DNA from: Eurosta solidaginis
Lineage: Eukaryota > Arthropoda > Insecta > Diptera > Tephritidae
DNA: 64,000 bases
Assembly: GCF_040869045.1 (NCBI RefSeq)
Contig: NC_090319.1
Span: 55,524,779-55,588,778 of the forward strand
Direction of reading: 5' to 3'
The notes under the pieces were generated by a model that saw only the letters and a program-made list of their open reading frames with translations, searched no databases and was not told where the DNA came from. Position numbers and translations under genes: made by a program. Shown piece by piece: positions 1-11,081 of this stretch. Within the stretch, counting starts at the first letter, position 1, and every line of letters starts with the position of its first letter.

Positions 1-1035
1 GTTCGTACTATTACTATTTATAATATTTATTTCATTAAATTTTATTTTACTGTATTCTACTTTATTATGATTCATTTTATTTTTGGTAATTCTAGTGTAA
101 TTTTATTGTTTTTTATTTTACCTATTTTTATTGAGGTGTCTATATATCTATGTATATCTATATTTCCAACGAAAACTTAAATCGTTGACTTTTCTTTCTT
201 TTGGTTACAAATTCCTTGCAGGTCCGCCTTGCTTTTAATTTGTTTAAACTTTACCCTTCCAAGTTCTATTGAGTATCGTTTGGTCTATTCCAAAATTTTG
301 AAATTTTAACTTCCTAACTCTTTTTCCCCTTTGTTTGGTCTTATTTCAATTTAATTATCTTCCTATTTTAAATCTTATATTTCTATCTCTAAATTTTTCT
401 TCTTTGTTTATTTAATTAAGATTGAATTATTTTCTCATTTGAAACCCATGGTGAATCTTAGTTTCTAATTATAGTTTTTCAATTTGAGTTTTACCAAATT
501 AATGCTTGCTTTATTTTTATAACTATTATCATTTTGCAGATGTTCGTAAGTAAATTATACATAGCAAGTAATTACAAGTTAAATCTATAGGTATTTTATG
601 TACGCATATAGGTATGTACTATTTAGACAAAATCTTGGAAAGGCGCATTTTATAAAAATCCAATTAGTACACCTTTTTCTTGAACACTTTATATGTATGT
701 ACGTATGTATGTATCGTGGATATACCCCTTGAGACGATAACCTTAATAGGAGGTTCTTACAAAATTTTCTCAAACAATAATTATTTAGTATTTAACAGCT
801 TTTAAACAAATGTACCAGCGCAAAATGAAACATTATTGATTTAGGTATTTTTCGTATGTGTGGAAGTGCATTTGAGTAATTGTAACTAAAATACAACATT
901 AAGCAAAGAAATAAATCTTATTAAGATTTAAAAAAATAAGTAAAATTCTAGAAGCATTTACAGAAAATCTGTTTCAAAAGCACCTACTTTAAGAAATATT
1001 TTCAAATGTCATTTAATCGAATAGTAACTTTCTTT
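1..1035. other. AT-rich DNA, no gene seen
   Basis: Strongly AT-rich DNA with poly-T/A tracts and a short TATG microsatellite near 690-712. I see no ORF with family resemblance, no splice-consistent exon series and no terminal repeats. Confidence 0.6.
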
Positions 1036-1340
1036 ATATATACAGGATTTACAGATGTCGCCCACATCATCACTATCAACGTCTTATTATGAGTCAGAAG
1101 TTGGGTTAGAAATTCTCTTTTCAATTTATTTAATTAATTATTGTAGGTGGTCTTTGGACGTTATGAAGATACATTCATATGGGTGCAACCAATTTAATAT
1201 CCTTCTGCCAGTTATTAAGAATGATTTTCTTTTTTGTTAATAAAGTCGCGTTTCGATGTAACGGAGCAATATTCTAACGATTCCTCGAAAAGTCAGAACG
1301 ATTTTGATAAGGAACTAACTTCAAAACTTCACGAAGGTAT
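1036..1340 (+). other. Possible small host exons (weak)
   Basis: Two short coding-like stretches lie on the plus strand. The first (about 1055-1108) follows a pyrimidine/AG acceptor-like site and is Ser/Thr/Tyr rich (begins MSPTSSLSTSYYESEV). The second (about 1249-1338) follows a T-rich tract ending AAAG and reads as an acidic, Ser-rich peptide (includes FDVTEQYSNDSSKSQNDF) before a GTATAA donor-like site. They could be neighbouring exons of a host gene, but I recognise no domain and chance is possible. Confidence 0.2.
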
Positions 1341-1432
1341 AATTTAAATCTTTCGCTTTTGTAAATTGGAAAAAAAATTAATAAATTTTAAAAGACGCAC
1401 TTTATAAAACATGTGTATATTGTATTACTTCC

Positions 1433-1700
1433 CTATACTGGTTTAGGCCTAACTGAAAAACCAGGGTAAAAGCAAAGTTTGTAAAGTTTCTTTTTCCCTG
1501 AAAATATTTTCCGTATCCGGAACGAACTCACCGCTTTCGTGCTGGTCTTGGTGTCACGCTGGGTCTGCTGGTTGTTGTTGCCCCAGTGGATGTTACGGCC
1601 GGCCTCTATGCGTCGGCCCTGCTGGTTTTTGTGGTCACAGTCGATGTTATGGCAGCCTATATGGGTCGGCCCTGCTAGTTGTTGTAGCTGGTGTCGGATG
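1433..1700. repeat. Hairpin minisatellite family, copy 1 (degenerate)
   Basis: Shares with 35,815-36,370 and 50,770-51,300 the leading motif GGAACGAACTCACC followed by GC-rich units in which a GGCC...GGCCCTGCTG segment alternates with GTTGTTGTTG. Here about three degenerate units remain. The long ORFs over it on the minus strand are a by-product of the repeat and not genes. Confidence 0.7.
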
Positions 1701-1761
1701 TATCCGGGCAATTGACTTGTCTCGGTAAGGAAAGGCAACTTTGTAGCTTTTATTTGATTCA

Positions 1762-1830
1762 CAACTTGTTTTTTTTTGGTTGTTGTTTTTTTTTGGTTGT
1801 TGTTTTTTTTTGGTTGTTGTTTTTTTTCTT
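1762..1830. repeat. Short T/G tandem repeat
   Basis: Four near-identical units of about 16-17 bp, a long T run followed by GGTTGTTG, lie head to tail. It encodes a Phe/Leu/Val stretch only by chance. Confidence 0.75.
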
Positions 1831-2040
1831 CTGCTTTCCAAAAAAAATTTGTGAATTTTGTGAATTTTCGTTTTGGCGGTGCGGGTTTGCTTTATGTTAA
1901 GGTGACCGCTGGCGGTTTCATGGGAAGACGAACTCAGTAACAGTGTGGTGGTTTTGAAAAAAAATTTACAACTACAACACCAGCGATAACGCAACCACAA
2001 ATGCGGTCGTACAACAAGCCAGCAACAGGCTTTACTCAAC

Positions 2041-2345
2041 AAATCCAATGATGATCTACGACGAAAACGCCCCGAAACTACTCGACCAAATCACATTCTA
2101 CTCTTCACCATCATAAATCCATTCTATCCGATTACAGTGAATGTTTTGCACAAAATTTGCACTCCTCATGGCCAGGTGTTGTGCATTATCATCTTTAAGA
2201 AGAATGGCGTACAAGCTATGGTGGAATTTGATAGTCTTGAGGCGGCAACAAGAGCACGTGAGAATTTAAATGGTGCCGATATTTATTCGGGCTGCTACAC
2301 TTTGAAAATTGATTATGCCAAACCAGAGCAATTGAATGTTTTTTC
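2041..2345 (+). pseudogene. hnRNP L / smooth-type RRM fragment
   Basis: The plus frame reads an RNA-recognition-motif segment highly characteristic of the hnRNP L family (Drosophila smooth): LLFTIINPFYPITV, then HKICTPHGQVLCIIIFKKNG, then VQAMVEFDSLEAATRARENL and NGADIYSGCYTLKIDYAKP. This corresponds to the second RRM, with the RNP1-like strand VQAMVEF. Known family role: nuclear pre-mRNA binding and splicing control. Upstream, about 1975-2040 is coding-like in another frame, suggesting a frameshift, and downstream of LNVF the family sequence stops abruptly with no strong donor site. RRM1 and the later RRMs are absent. I infer a displaced exon or processed fragment; a genuine exon of a host gene interrupted by repeats is the alternative. 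Confidence 0.75.
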
Positions 2346-2469
2346 CAAAAAGGGAAGAGCCGGAACCCGGAAACAGCATTGTTCTTTTTTCTTTTGTGAT
2401 CGCCGATTTTTTCCTTCTTTGTTTCGATACTTTTCCATCGAAACCCTTAGGTCCCATCACTAGTCACTA
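2346..2469. other. Spacer between RRM fragment and LTR
   Basis: No feature recognised. A short direct duplication CACTAGTCACTAG abuts the LTR start and may be a trace of a target duplication. Confidence 0.4.
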
Positions 2470-2471
2470 GG

Positions 2472-2742
2472 TGTGTAACAATATGTTACACACAAAATGA
2501 AAGAGTCTTCAAAAGCTCTACTAAAATTAATTAGTCACTCTAGCGATTTACAATTTTTCACAACCGGTCTTTTCAACTTGCGCCAATACTCTGGCGTCAT
2601 TCAGTTTGACATTTTGTAAGGTAACCCTCATTGTGAATGTTGTTGTTTTGACAGGTAGGCCTTATTGTGAATCTTGGTTGTGTTTAATAAGCATTGCCTG
2701 ACTTTATGGTCAAGCAACACTTACGGTAAGGGTTACCTTACA
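2472..2742 (-). repeat. 3' LTR of fragment A
   Basis: The segment shares blocks with the LTR at 39,336-39,741 (CTGGCGTCATTCA, AGGTAACCCTCA, GGTTACCTTACA). It ends at 2,742 with TACA and carries a palindrome, GTGTAACAATATGTTACAC, at its other edge. It is more divergent than the two LTRs of the complete element. Confidence 0.7.
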
Positions 2743-3099
2743 TCATCCCCCTTTGGAAAAGAAGAATTGGCCAAATTCTTCTGACCCAAAAGCGATGTAA
2801 TTTATCTTAAAAAAATTTAAGAATGTTAAATATTTAAATCTACATATATGTTTAGATCTAAATTAAGAATTAAATTCTAAAGTCTAGTTCTAAAGTAGGA
2901 ATTAAATTAATTTTTTTGTGTAGTTAAAAAATTTTTTTTTGTTGTAATTCTAATGTATGAATTAAGTTCTTAAGTTTTAATGATTGTTTAAATTTATTTG
3001 ATTTCATTATCTTTTTTTCAAATTTGGAAGAAAAAACGTTTTATTTCTAATTTAACAATAGAGATTAACTTTAAATAATCTTGAATTTAAAAATTTAAT

Positions 3100-5069
3100 T
3101 TAATTAATTTTTCTTATTCTATTTTTATGTACTATTTTTTCCTTTTTCGTTTCGTCATCAATTAACGTGACGCTTACATCGTCAATACCTATTACGGTAT
3201 AAGGACCAATATAGATACTATTATGCTTGTCGCGGGGTTCTTTTTCAAGCTATACCTTGTCAAACACCTTGACAGATATTGGTTGTGAACTTTTGTTATA
3301 TCCGGTTTGATTTTTTATTTTGTGTTCTGTAACGGCTTTTTTTGCTAATTCGTGAGTTTTTTGAAAACGAAATTTAACTTCTTTCGAATAGTTTTCTACG
3401 TTGTAAATCGGGTCTATTTTATCGGTTTGAAGTTCATTCGGTAAATTAGCTGCTTTGCCAAAGACTAATTCATATGGTGAGAATTTATTATCGAATACTG
3501 TGTTTGTTGTTGTGTTATGAAGAAAAGTGAAATATTTCAAGTAAATATCCCAGTCGGAAAAATTGGGATTTAGAAAAGATCTTAAATATTCATTGAAAAC
3601 TCTGTGGTTTCGCTCTACTGTGCCAAGAGTTTCATGATGGTACGCTGTGGAAAATTTATGTTCTATTTTTAATAATTTTGTTAACTCTGAAAAAATTTCA
3701 TTTTTATATTTGGTACCTAAATCAGTTTTAATTGTTTTCATAATGCCATATATTAGTATGAAATTTTCAAAAATAGCTGATGCAACCGTTTTCGCACTTT
3801 TATCAGGTATTGCAACCGTTACTAAGTATTTGCTGAGATCGCATATAATGGTGACAGCGAACTTGTTACTATTATCGGATTGAGGTGGAGGCCCTATAGT
3901 GTCAATAACAACAATCTCAAATGGCTTACAGGGTGTTTCGGTTATGACTAAATTTTCTTTTGTTTTTGGCTTAACCTTATTCAAAAGACATTTTTCGCAG
4001 TTTTTAACAAATTTCGCTATATTGCGCGTCGTGCTTTTCCAATAATATTTGGTTCTGAGTTTTGCATAAACTTTTTTGCTACCGAAGTGCCCTCCTAAAA
4101 TTGGGTCGGTATGGTAAATTGTTATCAATTGTTGTTTTTTGTCTTCGTCTGTCACAGTTTCTACGGTTCGGTTAGGATGATTTCTAAATGTTTTAAAATT
4201 TTATTCCCAGTGGTTTTCAGATCTGATATCGAAAAATATTTAAAAAGATTATCATTTTTTTGCAATTCAATTATATTAATATTGCGCTTGCCAGCTTCTT
4301 TTTGGAGCTTCAAAAGTAATTCATCTAAATGTATTATTTTGTTAGCACACGCAACCTTAATTAACTAAATTTTTTTATGTTTTAAATGCGCATTTATCTC
4401 AAAATTTGTAATTTTGCCACTTTTATCATAATTTATTTGGGATTTTACTCTGGGCATTTTCTTTGAAAATTTGTTTGAAAAATTGTCATAAACTTGTGAT
4501 TTTATGTTTTCCTTTACTTTTTCTTCTTTGCCTATTTGTTGTTGCGTTAATTGTTCTTGATTTGCCTGTGATCTAGTCTGTACCGCTAAAATTGATTTGC
4601 CTGAATTTTTAATTTCTTCTATTGTGATGCGAGAGAGTTCATCTGCTCCTACGTTCGTTTTACCTTTTATGTATTCAATAGTGAAGTTGTATTCTGCCAG
4701 TTCAAGTCTGATACGTGAAAGTTTTGAAGATGGGTATTTCATATTAAACAAGTAAACTAATGGCCGATGATCGGACTTGACGGTAAAGTGTGTGCTATAG
4801 ACGACGCATGGTCTGAATTGTTTTATTGCAAAAAATATAGCTAAAAGTTCTAACTCAATTATTGATTTCTTCTGTTCTGAATTATTAAATGATTTGGACG
4901 CGAAACAAATTGGTAAGTCAATGCCATCTTTATTTTGACTTAAAATGGCACCACAACCAATTTTTGAAGCGTCGACAGTAATTATAAATTCCTTTTTGAA
5001 GTCTGGGTATTGGAGAATTTGAGGAGAAATTAAAGATTTTTGAAGTTTTTCAAATGCTGTATCACATGT
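3100..5069 (-). pseudogene. Broken pol (RNase H, integrase) of fragment A
   Basis: The integrase part (about 3,250-4,155) keeps the HHCC zinc finger (GGHFGSKKVYAK...CEKCLLN) and the catalytic triad context VVIDTIGP, KTDLGTKYKNEIF and HHETLGTVERNHR. The RNase H part (4,365-5,069) keeps TVDASKIGCGAILS. Compared with the intact pol at 40,102-43,530 I see three lesions: a TAG near 3,248 in place of a Leu codon after VFDKV, a one-base deletion near 4,154 that shifts the frame, and a TAG at about 4,365. It cannot make a working polyprotein. The sequence upstream of 5,069 has been replaced by unrelated DNA. Confidence 0.88.
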
Positions 5070-6065
5070 GTTTTGCGGGGCAGTGTGGACCCGGGCAAGT
5101 CGGGCGTGTGCGTCGCAAATAAAAAGAAAAGAAAAAACCGAGTTAGTGTCACACAATAACAATTTTTAATCACTATATTAAAGGGGAACCACTCTTCGCT
5201 TTATTTATTGAAAGGGTTTAATTACTTGAAATACAAAGGGCACTTGGCACATTTAAATTCCGGCAAGTGATTAATTGCAAATCTAAATTAAATGACAATT
5301 GCAAGTGTTAAATTGTAAAAATATATATAAACTCACAAAGCAAAGAATTAATTACATGCACACTTCACTATGCACTTGGCAATTCGAATATAGTTATTTG
5401 TAATATTAATTCACGAAAAAAGGTTTGAATAAATGCACAGATAATAAAATTAGTTACTTTCAATATTGATTCGAAATGCAAATTATTAAAATAGTAAAAA
5501 TGGTTGGCTTAGATTACTCACCTGTGAGATAGCTGTTGGCGCTCGAACGTTCTAAAACAGAAGAAGGAGTCAAGACCGCGAAAAAGTCCGCGGCACCTGC
5601 CGATAGCTAACTTTCGTTGAGTTTTTCCCCTTCAAAGTTAGCTCTCGGCTGGTGTTAGCCGTTACCGGTATTAATAATAAAATAACTAATGTGTGCGTTA
5701 GGGTGGTCCGAAATATTTAGGCTGGTGGCCTAACATGCCGGCCCCCTTGCGGCGAGCAACTTGAAACTCGGTGAGTATGCCAGCAACCTTCCCAAGGCAG
5801 GATAAACTAAATAAATTAGAAATATGATATATATGTATGGTTGGATGGTAAGTCCGATCTCCGGTATACATCCGTGCTTTCAATAATGCAGCCTCGCTGA
5901 ACTGTGGATGAAAGAGAAAAGCGTTAGTGTTCAAGTACGTGGGGTTGCTTGGTTTTTAATGCACCTGGTTAATCGGATGTAGATTTTTCTCTTTCTAGGT
6001 GTAAAGGTTAGGTATTATATAAAGGCTGGATGTAGCTGTAGACGCGTAAGAACGCTGCCAGACCG
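5070..6065. other. Unassigned; possible LTR/flank of BEL-like element
   Basis: No protein-coding family seen. The stretch contains GC-richer islands around 5,540-5,780 (GCCGGCCCCCTTGCGGCG) next to AT-rich DNA and lies 3' of the minus-strand BEL/Pao-like ORF. It could include that element's 3' region, but I could not find a matching LTR partner. Confidence 0.35.
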
Positions 6066-7289
6066 TTATGGCTGGAACGCTCCTGAAACGAACAGTCCGA
6101 AGATCGTCGGCTGCGCGAGGAGCCCATTGACCGTTGCCGGGGTTGTGCCACTAACCATAATGGTGGCGTACACGTCTGCCCCGAGTGTTAAGAGAACCGG
6201 CGCAGATCGATAGAACGTCGGGTCAGCGAGTCTCATGAACTGGAATGGTGCGGCGACCGAGGAGTCAATCGTCGCGGTTGGGTTGAGACGTGTATGCCGT
6301 GCTACCACCGTTGCCTGAGTCGGGATTCGATTCCTTACCCCATATTTCCCGCGCAGCACTAGTGTGCACTTCGTAAGTCTGGCCGCATTAAGCCGTTCGA
6401 GTTGGAGGTCGTTGGCCAGATGCCCATCTATCACGGACGTCGGCGCGCAGGGATCAATGAGTGCGCGCACCAGATGGAGGCGCCCCCTGCCTCTATTCGT
6501 ATGATCGCTGTAGGAGCGATAGCAATGAATGCTCGGGTGATCGTCATTGCGTCGTGGGTTTCCCCGTAAGCGCCCTGTCCTGAAGCCGGTGGGGTGCGCC
6601 TGATGTGGAACGATAGTGGTGGTAGTAACCTCCTTGCATGGTTGATACGGGGCCGCTCTGCCAGTGGACCGTCGGGTTGAGCGGAATGGACGCGGCACCG
6701 CGCCGCCCCGGCATCTACTGGCATTGCGGTGCGATGGGCGGAAAGGACGTGTCTCCGCGCCATCCGCGTGTTTCATGTGTCCCTGATCGCGTTTCTGGTC
6801 CTGGATTGCCTTCCGCTTCTCATGTTGAAGCAGTGGTCGGAAGGATCGTGCTTCTCCGCTGGTCGTTGGGGCGATGGCTAAGGCTGCTGCCCTCCTCGCG
6901 AACTCGTCCATTTCCTTCTCCTCCTCTTCTACCTGTTGGGCCCACGATCGTGTGTCCTCGGTAATGTGTATCGATAGCACCTCGTACTCTTCGCAAGGGA
7001 TCGGGCGTGGCCGTGCTTGCTCGTCCTCCATGTGCAGCGTAGTGTGGTGTGGTTCCCGGCAGCGGTGGCACCGGTCGCTGCTAGGGCAGATTTCCAACCG
7101 ATGGAACGGCGATAGGCAATTGGGGCAGTGCCGGTGTATGAGGACGGCCCGGAGGCGTTCTTCTGCCGACATGCCCCTGTACAGCGGACATAGTCGTATG
7201 CCGTGATTCCTATGGCACAACCGGCAGGAGACGGTGAAGGAGTCAACGCGTTGATCCGTCTTGTTACGTTTGACCAAGAAGCCCGTCAT
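6066..7289 (-). CDS. BEL/Pao-like gag zinc-finger and protease-like ORF
   Basis: An uninterrupted 407-residue ORF that is clearly GC-richer than its surroundings. The N-terminus has three Cys/His clusters: C22-x2-C25-x3-H29-x4-C34, C55-x2-C58-x4-H63-x4-C68, and C74-x2-C77 followed by HH and H86. This CRLCHRNHGIRLCPLY...CPNCLSPFH...CHRCREPHH pattern is typical of the gag-pol junction of insect BEL/Pao elements. A basic linker follows, then a retropepsin-like segment LHLVRALIDPCAPTSV in which the usual D-[ST]-G is DPC. It ends LLAQPTIFGLFVSGAFQP, matching the point where BEL polyproteins enter RT. There is a stop there and no RT follows. It is either a truncated element kept open by chance or recency, or a co-opted gag-like gene. 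A decayed relative lies at 59,765-61,521. Confidence 0.6.
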   Translation of the reverse strand: MTGFLVKRNKTDQRVDSFTVSCRLCHRNHGIRLCPLYRGMSAEERLRAVLIHRHCPNCLSPFHRLEICPSSDRCHRCREPHHTTLHMEDEQARPRPIPCEEYEVLSIHITEDTRSWAQQVEEEEKEMDEFARRAAALAIAPTTSGEARSFRPLLQHEKRKAIQDQKRDQGHMKHADGAETRPFRPSHRNASRCRGGAVPRPFRSTRRSTGRAAPYQPCKEVTTTTIVPHQAHPTGFRTGRLRGNPRRNDDHPSIHCYRSYSDHTNRGRGRLHLVRALIDPCAPTSVIDGHLANDLQLERLNAARLTKCTLVLRGKYGVRNRIPTQATVVARHTRLNPTATIDSSVAAPFQFMRLADPTFYRSAPVLLTLGADVYATIMVSGTTPATVNGLLAQPTIFGLFVSGAFQP

Positions 7290-8264
7290 TCTGGAACGGG
7301 AATTTGTTATTATTTGTTTTAAACTCCAAGGGGTTGGGTGGCATATGAGCAGCTAGGAGCTTATTGGCTGAGATTGTGCTTGGCGTACTCGGGATAAAGG
7401 GTTTATTTGGGATGAATAATCTGAATAAGCTGACATAATGACGTGTAGTGGTTGAAACCACTGTTAGGTTCAGTAAAATTTCATTGAGACACGCCTAAAG
7501 TATCCTTAATTTTGAAAATATTTTCATCTGAATTAAAATTCTGATATTGAAACAATCAAAAGAGTGAAAAAATAAAGATTATTGAACAACTATATTCTTT
7601 GGTGGTTGCTTAATGCAGGCAAAACGCGGTTATATGCGCTATATCATGGTAAATCCGTGTGTTGTCACGGCTCTTTGTAATTCAAGCTGGTGAATGAGAT
7701 TGTCGTTTAAGCGACGTCGTGCCAATAAATGTGCGAGAGATGTAAAGTGGCGTCTTTTCTAAAAATTTTAATTTCTCCCTTGTTTGTAGTATCTAAAGCA
7801 TATATGACACTACTTTGTTCTTGCTTGGATTCCAAGCTAAAAAGGCTGACGAAACTTAATCGGAACTTCAAAACACATAAACAATGTCTATCATGAAAGC
7901 GAGACCACTGTTCCCCCAAGTTCAAAGTTGTCAACTAATTTGTATAGCAACCCATTCTTCGTAAAATAATTATTGTGCGTCGACTTCTCTGCTAATACAT
8001 CTATAATAGCTTTCAATGTTTCGTCAAAGAGGATAGATAATAAGAGACACCAGATGACAATGTCGGGCAGAATTGCAATTTCCCAATGTACCTATTTCTT
8101 GGGCTCGGCCATTCTGTATCTTCCTATTTTTCGTAATTTCTTGTCTCATATTTTTTGTTTCGCCTGACGAAAATTAAGTAGAGAATAAGTCAAAATGAGT
8201 GACATTGAGACATTGAGTTACTTTCTGCATTTGAGCTTTTTGAAGTTTTGTTAATTTTGTCAAA
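7290..8264. other. No gene recognised
   Basis: The first 170 bp may be leader or a frame-shifted upstream part of the BEL-like ORF. The rest (7,460-8,264) is AT-rich with short random ORFs and no recognisable family. Confidence 0.5.
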
Positions 8265-8835
8265 ATGCTTACAAAATGCGATTTCATGCAAAATAGCATG
8301 TTAATATTTTTGTACAAATTACTAGAATATTTATGCACAATTTATGTTCAATATTTATGCAATATTGAAAATTTTAACTTAAATAAATAAATTATACCAT
8401 ATTACAATTTAATTAATCAAGGGGAGGTGTTGCGTTTTGCCGACGGCAAATCCTAACAATGGCAACCAAAATTTACATGGTTTCAAAATGTAATTTCATG
8501 CAACATAGCAGGCACGATATTTATGCAACAAATATATAATAAATTATATAATTTGTATACAACAATATACACTTGTACATATATCAACTTTCAAATACCT
8601 AAATATGTTTATAATTTATGTAAAATATTTTAATATACTTTTCTTTGATATTTAGTTTTGATAGATATAAAAATATTGTCAATTGGAAATAGTTCTGATC
8701 TATCAAATTATAATACTTAAAATAAAAGAACATTTAAAAAATTTCAATCAATTTCATTAATCAGGCGGAGATCTACAAGATTTGCGTTTTGCTGACGGCA
8801 AACCATATTATTGGTCACTAAAATTGACATACATT
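8265..8835. repeat. Two diverged direct repeat units
   Basis: Two units (about 8,265-8,480 and 8,485-8,835) share the block order ATTTCATGCAA...ATAGCA, then ATATTTATGCA, an AT-rich stretch, ATTAATCA-GG-GGAG and TTGCGTTTTGC-GACGGCAAA followed by a CACTAAAATT-like tail. Unit lengths differ through AT-rich expansion. Identity unknown; could be a small interspersed repeat family in tandem. Confidence 0.6.
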
Positions 8836-9922
8836 GCATAAAGTAAATAATAAATAAAAATGTAATTATTTTATTCGCAAACAATACGAATTAAGCGTTT
8901 TCATTGGGATTTGGGGGTGGTTGCATGGCTGCATTTAAATATATGTACATATGGACATGTGTCAGCTGCCATTGAACATATACATATATCTATTTATAAT
9001 ATTTATAAATACAAATTTACGTATACGAATGGCGAATACAATCGAATACGAAGGGCTGGCAAAGTTGTCGGCTGTCAAAAGTGCTGCCGCTTACAGCTTT
9101 CAGAAAACGGGAGACAAAAAAGGGAATTAAATAATTGCTAGAATTAACTAAATTCTATCTGTTTTCATCAATAAGGCTATTTAATTCATCCATACTATTC
9201 TGGAAAGACTGTTCGCAACCTTCTTTTGTATATTACATTATAAAATTAGCGCAAATATGCTCTTTAAAGAAAAAAATAGCAACAAATGCAAATTTTGACA
9301 TCGACGTGTCAGTGCGAATTTGTGCCATAAGAGGGCAAACTAGAAATCTTCAGCCGCAACAGCAACATTGCCGCATAAAATCATGGCGAGAATATAATAA
9401 GTGTATCCATATAAAAGATGAAAAATATGAAGCGGCGAACCTGCGAAATTATGCACTTTACATAAATATTAAAAAAAAAAAAATTTATTTAAATTTATTC
9501 GCATAATAGGGGTAATTTATGCATTATTTTTTATACATCTTTGCTATGCGATAGCTATGCTTCTTTGTGTGATACACTTTTTCCGAAATACTTACTTCCA
9601 CACAGCCGTATGACCGTTTAATCATTATTGCTTTGCAAAATTCTTTCATTTTTAAAGATAACTTTGTTTTATATTAAAATACTTTACCTTTTTCCTTCGT
9701 TTTACATTTGAAAAGCTTTGTGTAGTAACACCGCACCTAAACCATACATTGCATTCACTTGGTAAAGTGAACATCTCAGCTAAACCTTGCTTGCATATTT
9801 CTAAATAAATATCTGAAATAAAGTAACGTAGCTTCATATGCGCGGTTTAGTGAAAGCCCCTAATATGAAGTCAAGTTGGAAATTATAAAAATCGCAAAAT
9901 TGGACTTTTGATGACTTTGTAA
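8836..9922. other. AT-rich spacer, no gene recognised
   Basis: The plus-strand ORFs at 8,911-9,141 and 9,135-9,506 show no domain and are rich in Tyr/Ile/Lys as expected from AT bias. Nothing else is supported. The last three bases (9,920-9,922, TAA) are the left target duplication of the Harbinger element. Confidence 0.5.
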
Positions 9923-9947
9923 CAGGCCAACCTAATAAAACCGCACT
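9923..9947 (+). repeat. Left TIR of Harbinger element
   Basis: Begins CAGGCCAACC immediately after a TAA. It matches the reverse complement of 13,923-13,947 with about three mismatches or small indels. Confidence 0.85.
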
Positions 9948-10117
9948 GGGTTTTTTTAGCGCACGCAAACAACCGGCGTTTTTTGCCTTAACCCAAATAA
10001 GCATGCGTGCGTGCGTAACTGAGCTGTCATATCTGTCAAATTTGTTTGTAAAAATATTGACAAGTTCAAATTTAATACGTTTGATTAACAATTTAACAAA
10101 GAAAATAAAAGGAGATA

Positions 10118-10404
10118 ATGGAAATTTTAAGTGACACGGAAGACCTTATTTTATTACGGGAAATGTATCAAAGGCAGCATGGATGCAGATGTAGACGCCA
10201 ATTATTTAAAACTCGGGATGAATTTGGATTCCAAGCGACTGGCTATGATATTCTGAAGCGCAAAGATCCAGACCTCTTTTATAAGTCCGTGAGGATGTCT
10301 TGCGACCTATTCGAAACATTTTTAAGACTGTTGGAACCATATTTACTAAAGGAATCTCGTAGGCCTGCAATAGATCCAGAGCAGCGTCTTTTTGCTACGC
10401 TTTT
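10118..10404 (+). pseudogene. Harbinger transposase, exon 1 only
   Basis: The reading frame starts at ATG 10,118 (MEILSDTEDLILLREMYQRQ) and ends in the family-typical helical N-terminal region: FRMS-like VRMSCDLFETFLRLLEPYLL followed by RRPAIDPEQRLFATL, where HARBI1-like transposases read R-P-I-S-P-E-E-R-L-A-x-T-L-R-F-L-A-T-G. A consensus donor (TT|GTAAGC) lies at 10,405, exactly where coding similarity stops, so this is an exon end and not a frameshift. The next exon with the first catalytic Asp was not found; inserted elements and deletion fill the space. In an intact relative the product would cut and join transposon ends in the nucleus. Confidence 0.72.
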
Positions 10405-10436
10405 GTAAGCATATACAAAAATATATTTGCGAATTC

Positions 10437-10916
10437 GGTAACGTTTTACAAGACGGTGCACCACCTAATTTTTATCGAAAATTATCAAAGGTGGTATCAA
10501 AAGGTGCGTCTCGACCTCCGTTTTCAGAATCCGGAAGCGGAAATTAAAATTTTTATTTCTGTCAAAAGATACAAGCAAAAAATCGGTTCTAATTTTCATG
10601 TGGTTGTTGTTTTTTCGTCAGATTTGTTGTACACACTTACACACTAATGCAGAAAGGTGTTCTGCGTGCATTTAGTTTTGATCCCCAAAAGGGTGTCGGA
10701 CCCACCCAGGGTAATTTTTATAAGCGCGGCCGAAGGCCGCCAACGCAGAAAGGTGTTCTATGCAAAAAAAACTATGGATCAGGTCCCATATTTCGGACCT
10801 GCTCTGGGTAATTTTACGGTTTTTTGTGAATAACTTTCGACAGAAAGATTTCCGTTTTCGGATTCTTAAAACGGAGGTCAAGACGTGTCTTTTGATACCA
10901 CCTTTAGTAACTAACA
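10437..10916 (+). mobile_element. GC-hairpin intron element (family X), copy 1
   Basis: The inner arms form an inverted repeat (AAAGGTGGTATCAAAAGG... near 10,486 against its complement near 10,910), and the centre holds GCGGCCGAAGGCCGC inside a conserved core (AGGGTAATTTTTATAAGCGC... to GCAGAAAGGTGTTCT). The same core occurs at 12,806-13,305 and 57,352-57,806. It starts about 30 bp downstream of the transposase exon-1 donor and, relative to the gene, is in the same orientation as the other two copies. Confidence 0.72.
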
Positions 10917-11081
10917 ACCGTTATTTTAAATACTAATGAAATAAAAATTTGAGAATAAATAAATAATATTTTTATTTACTAAAATTCAAAATTTGTACTT
11001 ATTGTATCTATGTTTATATTTTTTAAGGTTTTACAAACAAATGGCACATCTTTGTTATGTCTTTTGTAATTTACGGATATA

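Larger units (their letters stand above)
2470..5069 (-). mobile_element. 412/mdg1-like LTR retrotransposon fragment A
   Basis: On the minus strand this is the 3' half of a Ty3/gypsy element closely related to the complete copy at 39,336-47,682. It has a 3' LTR (about 2,472-2,742, TG...CA in minus orientation), a purine-rich tract next to it, a roughly 360-bp 3' UTR, and pol running backwards from the integrase C-terminus to RNase H. Similarity stops at about 5,069, where unrelated GC-richer sequence begins, so gag, protease and most of RT are missing. Confidence 0.88.

Noticed and set aside
1647..2048. 133-codon minus-strand ORF with Lys/Asn repeats
   Set aside because: Produced by the T/G tandem repeat and minisatellite; overlaps the upstream part of the hnRNP L-like fragment on the other strand.
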